Shown here in pieces: positions 47,401 through 57,362 of a DNA stretch of 64,000 nt (position 1 is its first letter; each line of letters opens with the position of its first letter). Origin of the DNA: Cephalotus follicularis. Its lineage: Eukaryota; Streptophyta; Magnoliopsida; Oxalidales; Cephalotaceae. Made by a program: the position numbers and the translations under genes. The stretch is taken from assembly GCA_001972305.1 (NCBI GenBank), contig BDDD01002363.1:1-64000 (forward strand). Direction: 5' to 3'. Under the pieces are notes generated by a model. That model saw only the letters and a list, made by a program, of their open reading frames with translations. It had not been told where the DNA came from and did no database searches.

Positions 47401-49355
47401 GCTTATTGAATGCTTTCGTATATTATTTTATGAACTGTTGAATGGAATGCTGGAGTATTATGTTTAATTATGATATCACCATATATGCTTGTCCAATGTA
47501 AGTTGGGAAAACGGGGTGTGACAATTGTCTATGATGGGAAGTCGAGCAAGTCTGCCCCCAGGTCCTACCTAGATCTCCTTTACACTGTTTTCTATGAAGG
47601 TGTTTAGGGTTTGAGTGCAGCCGAGCACTATGTACATAGCTCCAACCTCCTCGGTCTACTATTGTCTATGATGGGAAGCCGAGCGAGACTATCCCTAGGT
47701 CCTACCTAGATCTCCTTTACAATATTGTCTATGATGGTGTTTACGGTTTGAGGATAGCAGAGCTAAGTTTCCAAAGTAGAGATTAGAGCCTTTTAGTAAG
47801 TCTTCTAGAGGAGGACCTTGTCCTCAGCAGTCATGCCTTCAACTCAGATAAGTAAGTAAAGCAAAGAAATAGCAAGCTCAGAGGAGAACCATGGGTTCTC
47901 GACAGATACTGTCAAGCAGGCTTTGGCCTAGATCAGCTCAACTCAGCGCCACTATAAGTTGGCAATTATATTATGTAAACAGCAAATAAAAGTACGTTCC
48001 AAGCTAGTGTCATCCTTCTCGACACCACAGGCCAAGTTGGATCCTCTTCCAGAGCACTTCAGCAAGTCTTTGTTTTATCTCAAGTTTTCTTTAGCTTTGT
48101 AAGTATCTTAGAGCATTAGTTAAGCAGTGGAAAGAGTAAGCTTTCCTTTCATGCGCTTTGAGCGTTTCATCGGATGTGAGCCATGACATTTATGTTTGTA
48201 TAGTTGTTTTTCCCCAGTTAGGATCCTTACTCATGTTCTTCGAATGTTTTCCTTTAGCACATTCATTTTAAGGAATGTACCAGAGGATGTTTAAATCTCA
48301 TTCACTTAGTCAGTTGGACTAATCCCCTCATAGATTCTTTTGCAGAGGACCTAGTAAGAGGAGGAGAAGATCCTCCATACTAGTAGTAGCAGCTCAGGAA
48401 GGTAGCTTTTTGACCTCAACATCTCGGATGATGCGGACCAGACGTCTGGCATTGCATAGCATTGGGAATTCTTTTGGGTTCCACTACCTTCTTTTTGTTA
48501 TAGAGTAGTCGGGAGTATATCTTTTGTATAGAAAGTAAGCTTTTGTTGTTCTTTTGTTGATAAGAGGATGTTTTAGTCAGAGGACGAACATGTTATGTAA
48601 TAACACTTTTAAGAAAGTATTTGATGTTTCTAGCCAGTTAAGTAGTTTTACTTTATGTTTTGATGAATGTTTTATGTTGTGAGCTTTATGTTTTAGGGTT
48701 TATCCAAGGAGCTAGGGTGTCCTCAGATAGGATAGCAGAGGATAGCTTAGCAGAGGATGGAAAGAGTAGATGTTTTTAGTAAGGGGTTTTACCCGAGGAA
48801 CTGGTAGCCCTCGGATGAAGAGATAAGGCTTTTCAGTGACTAAAGACTCTAAGGGGAAGTCCTTAGAAAAAGGTCGGAGGAGACAAGAAAGCAAGAGGTC
48901 CAAGGAAGACTTGATGTTAAAATGCTATAGTTTTTCAAGTTAGGTTGTGTGTTTTGAGGCATGGTTTAGTTATATAATGAGAAGTGCAGAGGAGGAAGCC
49001 CGTGAAGGAGGCGTGTCCTCGGGCGTTTAGCAGACCTGAAGGTTAAGTGATCTTGTGAGGAGCACGTGGGTGTTCTCCTTGGGCATAAGTGATGCAGTGC
49101 ATTTTGCAGCTTGGTTAGCAGTGCTGGGGACACTAGCAGGAGAGGAGTTGGATCCTCGGCCTCTTTCAGTCCTTTGCCCCGGTTGTTCAGTTAGTTGCGC
49201 GCCCAGCCTAGGCTTGTCGTTTGGTCTTGTGTAACATGTCAGAGGATCAACCCTTGTGGCTTTAGCATAGTTAGTTGAGTAGGGTTGTTGGCAGGAGTGC
49301 CATCCCCGGGCAGGGCTCGTCCTCGAGAGAGGTAGCGGGAATGGGTCGTGTCACA
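44470..49355 (+). mobile_element. E2 3' LTR, split by a solo LTR
   Basis: Pieces 44470-45187 and 47524-49355 align with the 5' LTR. It starts tgtaacgccgcgtagc and ends gtcgtgtcaca. It preserves the empty sites for the CACTA element and for the 33976 solo LTR. Confidence 0.9.
45183..47528 (+). mobile_element. Solo LTR with TSD ATTGT
   Basis: attgt at 45183-45187 and 47524-47528 flank 2336 bp that begin tgtaataaccgcaaattc and end acggggtgtgaca. The E2 5' LTR has the intact site (attgt at 36487-36491). Its 3' part shares aggacaacggctaacccct (47162) and the terminal ggaaaacggggtgtgaca with the E3 LTR, so it belongs to a related gypsy family. It carries a CAGTCGACTG motif array in two clusters (45363-45440 and 46075-46195). 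No primer site or coding region is present. Confidence 0.92.
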
Positions 49356-49433
49356 ATCACCTGAGAATCTTTCTTACCAATTCACTATCAGAATATGTTG
49401 TATCAAGAGATTGCAATGCATTGATAATGTTAA
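49356..49433 (-). pseudogene. gag: Copia gag fragment between E2 and E3
   Basis: These 78 bases read on the minus strand NIINALQSLDTTYSDSELVR followed by KILR, the Gag segment that normally precedes the LPRSW found on the other side of E2. It proves that E2 and E3 both landed within one copia gag gene. Upstream gag sequence beyond E3 is not visible, because it would lie in or beyond the N gap. Confidence 0.85.
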
Positions 49434-52161
49434 TGTAACGCCCGGTATTTTTCCTGATGTAATAATTCAATTTATGATGTAATCTTAAACTTGAATTAAT
49501 GAGGATGTTGAGATTCTGAACTCAAAAGATGCTTACAAACCCTAGTTATGGTTTTGAAAATGGAATATGTGTATCAAAGCTTAAAACGACGTTGTTTTGG
49601 GCCAAAGACATCGACGTCTTTGTAAAGACGTCGACGCCTATTAGAACCAAGGTACACGTGATTACAAGGGCATGCATGTCGACATTTAAAGAAGGCATAG
49701 ACACCTTCTTACAAAATGGAAAAGACATCGACATCTAAGGAAAGACGTCGACGCCTTTGTATGAACGTCCGTCGCGCTTTTTCGCTGGCAGAGTAACATG
49801 CAAGGGGATTTGTTTGGGGGCTTTACCTGATGCCTTTACAAGTGCATTATGACGTGTTGAGCATATCGGTGTATTGCCAGGAATACTAAAACATGCCCAT
49901 CACCTGGAACATGCAAGGAATATACAGGCTAACATGCAACCTGCAAAAAGGAAGAATAGAAAACAAAAAAAGAAAATGCAGAAACCTGGAAAGTGGGAGA
50001 GATCTCGGGGGTGGCCTGTTAAATGTCAGCAGAAGGCTGTTGGGGGGGAGCCATCTGCATAAGAATATCCCTCCCCACTTATCTCTCTCGTTTTAAAACA
50101 CCAGATGAAAGAAAGGAAAGAAAACAGTGAATGTGAGAGTCACCATTGCTGAGTTTGCTTGGAGCTTGAGGTTTGAGCTCGTGGGTAGCAGTTGCTAAGG
50201 GATCTTGGAGCTACTGGTAGCCAGAACTTGGGAACTTAAAGAGGTGGAATTTCTAGTTCCTAACTTGGAACAATAAGGTAGGGGAAAGTGATGGATTTAT
50301 ATATGCATTTTGAGTTCTAAGTTAATGAATAGCATGGTGAATTGCATGTTAATGATTGAATTGAGATTCTGGACTTGTTGTAGTGTTACTGTGATACACT
50401 GAGCAGATCATGCATGTACGTTTACATGAATACGTGAAGCTGTTGTATAAAGGATGGATTTGTTAATGGCTTGGTATGTTAAAATTGTGGACATGACGTT
50501 CTGGGTTGTAAAGACATCGACGCCTATGTAAAGACATCGATGCCTTCGTGTGTATATGTGAAAGACATCGATGTCTTTTGATTGACATCGACGCCTTTTC
50601 TGGAAAAATCGTTGAACTATAATGTTCATTTCAGATGGCCATTTAAGCCACTTGGGATCACCTGTTTGATTCCGATTTGATGTTCTGGATATTTTGCTTT
50701 TAACCAGTAGCATTCCTTACACGTTTAGAGAGTGATACTCGATTTCATGAGGGATTAATAGGTCGGATTTCATCCTCCCGAACCAAGATTCGCGTATTGA
50801 TACTCTCTTGTATGATAAAGACGTCGACGTCTTAAGGATGACATCGACGCCTTTTCCCCTGATCAGTAGGATTTCACTCGAATGGGAACCGTTAGACCCG
50901 AAACGACTCTAGGAACGAACCTAGATGCATTCTGAGCATATGTTTGCATTGTTACTGTGATTTGCATTATGGTTGCTTTTCTAAAAGTGTTAACCATTTT
51001 GAAAAGCTTGCATTATTGAATAAATCATTTTATACGAAAATGTATATTTGTCAATACATGAATTTATATGTTTTCGAAATGACTAGGGAAGTATTTCCAA
51101 TGGCTAATAAATGTTTTAAAGGATTGATTATGAAACCAAATGTATTATGCGAAAATGTATAATTGTATATGTTTTCAAAATGATTGGGGAAGTATTTCCA
51201 AGACCAAGAAATGTATTGTTTTAAGTTTTACAACTTATTACAACTTGTGAACGAAATAATATATTTATATATATTTGATCAAGTAATTATGTTTAATTGC
51301 TTGACTTGTACTTGAAGTGCTTATGCTTGTTGATTATTAGCCACCGTGCTAATAACTTGTTGATTATTAGCCACCGTGCTAATAACTTGTTGATTATTAG
51401 CCACTGTGCTAATAACTCGTTGATTACTTAGCCACTGTGCTAGTAACTTGCTGTTGGTTTAGCCGTCGTGCTAAACAACTTACTGATGACTTGCTCCCGG
51501 GGGTGGAGTAAGAGTGCATGACGTTGGGGCCAAGAGGTGGTGACGGTCATGACGATTGGATTGTCTGGTTCCTTTTTGGGGCCAATTTTTCTTGCTTGCG
51601 TTGATATAACTTATGAGTTATACTTGTACTGTGAGCACGCACATATTTTTATATGTATATACGGAGGTATTTTTACTGTAAAAATTACATGTCATGGCTC
51701 ATCATTATGCATTCATTCATGGCGCTCATCACCATATGACTTAAACTGTATTTATGGGTTTATTCACTTAGCCGAGTGAGGACAAAGGCTAACCCCTACT
51801 GTAACAGATTGACGGAGTGGACATGATATGGAGCATGCATAGAGACTTAAAGAGAAGACTTGTTATCTCTCTTATTTATATTACACTGATCATATTATTC
51901 GTATTTTGTAACAAAGAATATTTGTTATCTTGTATTGTATCATTATTTCACGCTCCGTTTTGGGCGATCAACTGTTATGTTTGAATTTTTGGCATCACGT
52001 AGTATGGGATGCGTGATGCGTGTTTTAATTCGGCTCACTCTGTTGTTGCTTCCGCTATTTAAGGTTTTTTATTTCTTGGAAATTTGGACGAGCTGGATTA
52101 TTTTATGTTGATTGCCTTACCACTTTTTATGTTGTCTTAAGTTGGAAAACGGGGTGTGACA
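49434..52161 (+). mobile_element. E3 5' LTR
   Basis: 2728 bp from tgtaacgcccggtatttttc to acggggtgtgaca. It contains paired GACRTCGAYGTC motifs in several places (49608-49760, 50515-50600, 50815-50848), including a perfect 18-base palindrome at 50561-50578. A ~29-bp tandem array lies at 51330-51475. Confidence 0.92.
51330..51475. repeat. ~29-bp tandem repeat in E3 5' LTR
   Basis: About five units of the type ttgattattagccaccgtgctaataac (shown in part), the last two degenerate. The 3' LTR copy of this array is where the assembly breaks at 57115. Confidence 0.95.
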
Positions 52162-52164
52162 ACG

Positions 52165-52176
52165 TGGTATCAGAGC
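52165..52176 (+). promoter_or_regulatory. E3 primer binding site (initiator tRNA-Met)
   Basis: tggtatcagagc, perfect, four bases after the LTR end. Confidence 0.95.
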
Positions 52177-52272
52177 ATATTCCATATATGCTTAGCTAGG
52201 ATATTTTCCTTGGCAATCAATAAATCATTTTCCTAAAGTCGTGACTAACCATCGTCCTTCTTATAGGAACAT

Positions 52273-53310
52273 ATGGACCGAAGGAGAACGCGTGGTAGGG
52301 CTAGGGCCGCTGGAGCCAATGCCCCCAAGGGAGGGAATGTTCCTCAAGATGTTAGAGACCCGATGAACCGGATTGCTGACTACTTCCAGCAGCAGATGGC
52401 CTTTAATATGGCCAATGCGGAGGAGATGCGCCAATACTACGCGCAAGCTCGACCGCAACCTAGAGCTCCCGATCACTGCCCGGGAGAGGAGGGTAGTCAT
52501 TTCGGAAGGGACATTGAGAGATTTATGAGACAGAACCCACCTAGTTTCCGGGGAGAGCTTGACGCCACAATTGCTGAAAGATGGCTTCAAGATTTGGAGA
52601 AGATTTTTGCAGTGATGGACTGTACCGATGCACAGAAGCTGAAATTTGCTGTGTACCGTCTATGGGGTGAGGCCACTCACTGGTGGGAGATGGTCAAGGC
52701 GAAGTGGGAATCAACCGGGCTCGATGCCACATGGGAGAGATTCCAGGCAGAGTTCCTCGATTCCTATGTACCCGGGATCAAGCAAGAGCGGAGAGAGACA
52801 AAGCTTTTGGAGCTACGACAGGGAGAGATGTCTGTGGCCGAGTACCAGGCCAGATTTATGGAGCTATCCAGACATTCACCATATCTGGTAGCTGATGATG
52901 TGAAAAAGATAAGGAGGTTTTTGAAGGGTTTGCGACCGGACCTTCGGTCAATGATTAGGGCTATGGAGCTGGGCACTTTTACAGAGGTCGCTCAAAAGGC
53001 GAGGCTGCTGGAGAGCATATCCAGTGAGGACCGAGCAGAGAGGGCCTGGGGGCAGCAAGTTAAACAGAACCTGAAAAGACCAGCTTCTTCGAAATGGCAA
53101 GGCAGCGGTTCTCCGGCTAAATCATTGAAGAACAGACCTGGGCAGACTGCCACACTGGGGACTCCTAGTCAAGGGAGTAATGCGGGAACCGGAACTTGTT
53201 ATCACTGTGGTCGAAAGGGCCACTTGCAGAAGGATTGTTGGAGGATGAACGAGCTATGCTTGAGGTGTGGGCATCTGGACATTTGATGAAAGATTGCCCG
53301 AAGGGTCAGG
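52273..53310 (+). pseudogene. gag: E3 gag
   Basis: A 337-residue open frame from MDRRRTRGRARAAG, about 110 bases after the LTR. The capsid domain covers about residues 95-230 (ERWLQDLEKIFAVMDC, EATHWWEMVKAKW, TWERFQAEFLDSYVP, RQGEMSVAEYQARFMELSRH, FLKGLRPDLR). The first knuckle is CYHCGRKGHLQKDC (about 310-323). A one-base loss near 53270 shifts the frame within the second knuckle (CLRCG / SGHLMKDC), so Gag ends early at 53286 and the rest continues in the next frame. Apart from this the protein looks intact. Confidence 0.9.
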
Positions 53311-53729
53311 CTACAACACCTACCGGACCAGCTAGCAGCAGCAGGGCCACAGCGAGACCATCACAGAGGAAAGATACCAGCAAAGGCATCGCAAAAGGTA
53401 GAATTTTTGTACTTGGTCAAACTGAGGTTCCAGAGTCGACTGCTGTGGTTGGAGGTACTCTGTATATATATGGTTATTCTGCTAGAGTACTGATGGACTC
53501 TGGAGCATCACATTCATTTATATCTGCACATTTTGCATCTTGTTTAGATGTTACCCCTGACTGCTTGTCTTATACACTTGATGTGAGCACACCGACTGGC
53601 ACTTCTATGTATACTGACTCGGTATATAGGAGTTGTGAGATGTCTATGGCAGGCATTCCTTTATATGCAGATCTGATTGTACTGCCTATCCGTGACTTCG
53701 ATGTAATATTGGGGATGGATTGGCTATCG
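53311..53729 (+). pseudogene. pol: E3 protease
   Basis: In the shifted frame, a Ser/Thr-rich linker is followed by RVLMDSGASHSFISAHFAS with the DSGA active site, and by DFDVILGMDWLS before the n at 53730. This is the retropepsin of plant gypsy polyproteins (usually annotated retroviral aspartyl protease). It stops exactly where RT should begin. Confidence 0.9.
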
Positions 53730-53730
53730 N

Positions 53731-55126
53731 ACCGCATGATCCTGAATTGCAGCGGATTCGAGAGAATCTGGATCCGGAGTCTGATTTTAGAGTACATGAT
53801 GATGGTATTATGAGATATCGGGGACGTGTATGTCTTCCGAATGAACCAAGGGTGAAGGATGAACTACTCTGCGGGGATCATAAATCCCTGTACAGTATTC
53901 ATCCTGGTAGTACCAAGATGTATCAAGATATGAAGAAGACTTACTGGTGGCCTGGCATGAACCGCGAGATTGCAGAATATGTCGCAAAGTGTTTGACTTG
54001 CCAGAGGGTCAAGGCCGAACACCAGAGACCTGCGGGACTGTTACAGTCATTACCAGTGGCAGAATGGAAGTGGGAACACATTACGATGGACTTTGTTTCT
54101 GGGTTTCCACTGACGAGGCATCGACATAATGCCGTGTGGGTTATTGTTGATAGACTCACCAAATCAGCACACTTCTTGCCCACACATGTCACCGATTCTG
54201 CGAGCAAGTTGGCTCGGTTATATGTAAAGGAGATAGTGAGATTGCACGGTGTTCCGCTGAGCATCGTTTGTGATAGGGATTCGATCTTCACTTCCAACTT
54301 CTGGAAGAGATTCCAGACAGCCTTCAGAACAAGATTGAACCTCAGTACTGCTTTCCACCCTCAGACAGATGGACAATTGGAGCGTACCATCCAAACCTTG
54401 GAGGATATGCTTCGGGCTTGTGTGATCGATTTTGGCGAAACTTGGGAGGACCATATTCCTCTGATAGAGTTTTCATATAACAACAGCTATCACTCGAGTA
54501 TTGGCCTGGCTCCGTACGAGGCACTGTATGGGAGAAAGTGCAGGTCACCCGTATGTTGGGACGAGGTTGGTGAACGACCATTGCTTGGGTCAGAATTGGT
54601 GGAGGACACTTCTGAGAAAGTCAAGTTCATTAAAGAGAAGTTGCTTGTAGCACAGAGTAGGAAGAAGAGCTTTGTCGACAGTGTGAAGAGAAGGCCTTTA
54701 ACCTTCAATGTTGGGGATCACGTGTTTTTGAAGGTATCTCCGTGGAAAGGGGTGCAAAGATTCGGGAAAAAGGGCAAGCTAGCGCCACGCTACATTGGTC
54801 CTTTTGAGATTCTGGAAAGGGTTGGGGAGGTAGCATATCAGCTAGCCTTGACTCCTACATTGTCGGGTGTGCATGATGTCTTTCATGTATCAATGCTATG
54901 AGGTTATATCCAAGACCCATCCCATGTCCTGGATTATGACTTGGTTACGGTGGGGGATGGCCTTTCTTTCGAGGAGTCACCCGTGAGAATCTTGGATTGG
55001 AAAACACAAGTTTTGAGGAACCGGTCCATTCCGATGGTAAAGGTTCAGTGGCAATTTCATCGGCCGGATGAAGCGACTTGGGAACGTGAGGATGACATCC
55101 GAGAACGTTACCCGCATCTGTTCTAG
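53731..55126 (+). pseudogene. pol: E3 integrase with chromodomain-like tail
   Basis: It enters upstream of the H2C2 zinc domain (DPELQRIRENLDPESDFRVH, YSIHPGSTKMYQDMKKTYWW, CLTCQRVKAEHQRPAG). The catalytic residues are present in TMDFVSGFPLT (Asp), IVCDRDSIFTSNFW (Asp) and FHPQTDGQLERTIQTLE (Glu). The [18 protein letters not shown] segment and IGPFEILERVGEVAYQLAL follow. A single stop at 54899-54901 interrupts it before the final VKVQWQFHRPDEATWEREDD tail, which ends at 55126. Otherwise the frame is open. Confidence 0.92.
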
Positions 55127-55158
55127 TATTGTGTTAATTTCGAGGACGAAATTTCTTG

Positions 55159-55171
55159 AAGGAAGGGTGGA
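55159..55171 (+). promoter_or_regulatory. E3 polypurine tract
   Basis: aaggaagggtgga, directly before tgtaacgcctgg at 55172. Confidence 0.85.
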
Positions 55172-57114
55172 TGTAACGCCTGGTATCTTTCCTGATGTAA
55201 TAATTAAATTTATGATGTAATCTTAAACTTGAATTAATGAGGATGTTGAGATTCTGAACTCAAAAGATGCTTACAAACCCCAGTTATGGTTTTGGAAATG
55301 GAATATGTGTATCAAAGCTTGAAACGGCGCTGTTTTGGGACAAAGACATCGACGTCTTTGTAAAGACGTCGACGCCTATTGGAACCAAGGTACACGTTAA
55401 TGCAAGGGCATGCACGTCGACATTTCGAGAAGGCATCGACACCTTCTTACAAAATGGAAAAGACATCGACGTCTAAGGAAAGACGTCGATGCCTTTGTAT
55501 GAACGTCTGTTGCGCTTTTTCGCTGGCAGAGTAACATGCAACGAGATTTGTTTGGGGGCTTTACCTGATGCCTTTACAAGTGCATTATGACGTGTTGAGC
55601 ATATCCGTGTATTGCAAGGAATACTAAAACATGCCCATCACCTGGAACATGCAAGGAATATACAGCCTAACATGCAACCTGCAAAAAGGAAGAATAGAAA
55701 ACAAAAAAAGAAAATGAAGAAACCTGGAAAGTGGGAGAGATCTCGGGGGTGGCCTGTTAAATGTCAGCAGAAGGCTGTTGGGGGGGAGCCATCTGCATAA
55801 GAATATCCCTCCCCACTTATCTCTCTCGTTTTAAAACACCAGAAGAAAGAAAGGAAAGAAAACAGTGAATGTGAGAGTCACCATTGCTGAGTTTGCTTGG
55901 AGCTTGAGGTTTGAGCTCGTGGGAAGCAGTTGCTAAGGGATCTTGGAGCTGCTGGTAGCCAGAACTTGGGAACTTAAAGAGGTGGACTTTCTAGTTCCTA
56001 ACTTGGAACAATAAGGTAGGGGAAAGTGATGGATTTATATATGCATTTTGAGTTCTATGTTAATGAATAGCATGGTGAATTGCATGTTAATGATTGAATT
56101 GAGATTCTGGACTTGTTGTAGTGTTACTGTGATACACTGAGCAGATCATGCATGTACGTTTACATGAATACGTGAATCTGTTGTATAAAGGATGGATTTG
56201 TTAATGGCTTGGTATGTTAAAATTGTGGACATGACATTCTGGGTTGTAAAGACATCGACGACTATGTAAAGACGTCGATGCCTTCGTGTGTATATGTGAA
56301 AGACATCGATGTCTTTTGATTGACATCGACGCCTTTTCTAAAAAAATCGTTGAACTGTAATGTTCATTTCAGATGGCCATTTAAGCCACTTGGGATCACC
56401 GTTTGATTCCGATTTGATGTTCTGGGTATTTTGCTGTTAACCAGTAGCATTCCTTACACGTTTAGAGAGTGATACTCGATTTCATGAGGGATTAATAGGT
56501 CGGATTTCAACCTCCCGAACCATGACTCGCGTATTGATACTCTCTGGTATGATAGTGATGTCAACGTCTTAAGGATGACATCGACGCCTTTTCCCCTGAT
56601 CAGTAGGATTTCACTCGAATGGGAACCGTTAGACCCGATATGACTCTAGGAACGAACCTAGATGCATTCTGAGCATATGTTTGCATTGTTACTGTGATTT
56701 GCATTATGGTTGCTTTTCTAAAAGTGTTAACCATTTTGAAAAGCTTGCATGATTGAATAAATCATTTTATACGAAAATGTATATTTGTCAATACATGAAT
56801 TTATATGTTTTCGAAATGACTGGGAAAGTATTTCCAATGGCTAATAAATGTTTTAAAGGATTGATTATGAAACCAAATGTATTGTGCGAAAATGTATAAT
56901 TGTATATGTTTTCAAAATGATTGGGGAAGTATTTCCAAGACCAAGAAATGTATTGTTTTAAGTTTTACAACTTATTACAACTTGTGAACGAAATAATATA
57001 TTTATATATATTATATCAAGTAATTATGTGTAATTGCTTGACTTGTACTTGAAGTGCTTGTGCTTGTTGATTATTAGCCACCGTGCTAATAACTTGTTGA
57101 TTATTAGCCACCGT
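55172..57114 (+). mobile_element. E3 3' LTR, right end in the assembly gap
   Basis: Closely matches 49434-51380, including the 18-base palindrome (56299-56316). It stops inside the 29-bp tandem repeat. About 0.78 kb of LTR should follow, more than the 221 Ns shown. Confidence 0.92.
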
Positions 57115-57335
57115 NNNNNNNNNNNNNNNNNNNNNNNNNNNNNNNNNNNNNNNNNNNNNNNNNNNNNNNNNNNNNNNNNNNNNNNNNNNNNNNNNNNNNN
57201 NNNNNNNNNNNNNNNNNNNNNNNNNNNNNNNNNNNNNNNNNNNNNNNNNNNNNNNNNNNNNNNNNNNNNNNNNNNNNNNNNNNNNNNNNNNNNNNNNNNN
57301 NNNNNNNNNNNNNNNNNNNNNNNNNNNNNNNNNNN
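57115..57335. other. Assembly gap (221 N)
   Basis: Ambiguous bases. It should contain the end of the E3 3' LTR, its target duplication, the 5' part of copia gag and the copia primer site, if these exist. Confidence 0.99.
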
Positions 57336-57362
57336 GGGGGGGGGGGGGGGGGGGGGGGGGGG
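57336..57362. repeat. Homopolymer G run beside the gap
   Basis: 27 consecutive g next to the gap. The matching position in the copia 3' LTR has only cacgggg (17254-17260), so the run is most likely a sequencing or assembly artefact. Confidence 0.85.

Larger units (their letters stand above)
33485..49355 (+). mobile_element. E2: gag-only gypsy-like element with 2.5-kb LTRs
   Basis: 5' LTR 33485-42840 (2.53 kb after removing two insertions), internal region 42841-44469 with only gag, and 3' LTR 44470-49355 (2.55 kb after removing one insertion). No protease, RT or integrase is present, so it would depend on a partner. It interrupts copia gag: the minus-strand reading SELVRKILR (49357-49384) continues as LPRSW at 33482. 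The target duplication is decayed (caagc on the left, atcac on the right). Confidence 0.85.
49434..57114 (+). mobile_element. E3: Ty3/gypsy retrotransposon, nearly full structure
   Basis: 5' LTR 49434-52161, primer site 52165, gag, protease, a junction at the lone n (53730), integrase, polypurine tract 55159-55171, 3' LTR from 55172 cut by the N gap. The two LTRs differ only at scattered sites, so this is the youngest-looking full element here. RT and RNase H are missing, possibly by mis-assembly. Confidence 0.9.

Noticed and set aside
49529-49738. Open frames in the E3 LTR (and their copies at 55267-55476)
   Set aside because: Both strands are open because of the dyad motifs; no homology and the region is LTR.
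51330-51475. Evenly spaced 29-bp repeats resembling a CRISPR array
   Set aside because: The units are directly tandem with no unique spacers, lie in an LTR and are in plant DNA.
54218-54708. Antisense frames across the E3 integrase
   Set aside because: They are shadows of a clear sense integrase with catalytic motifs.
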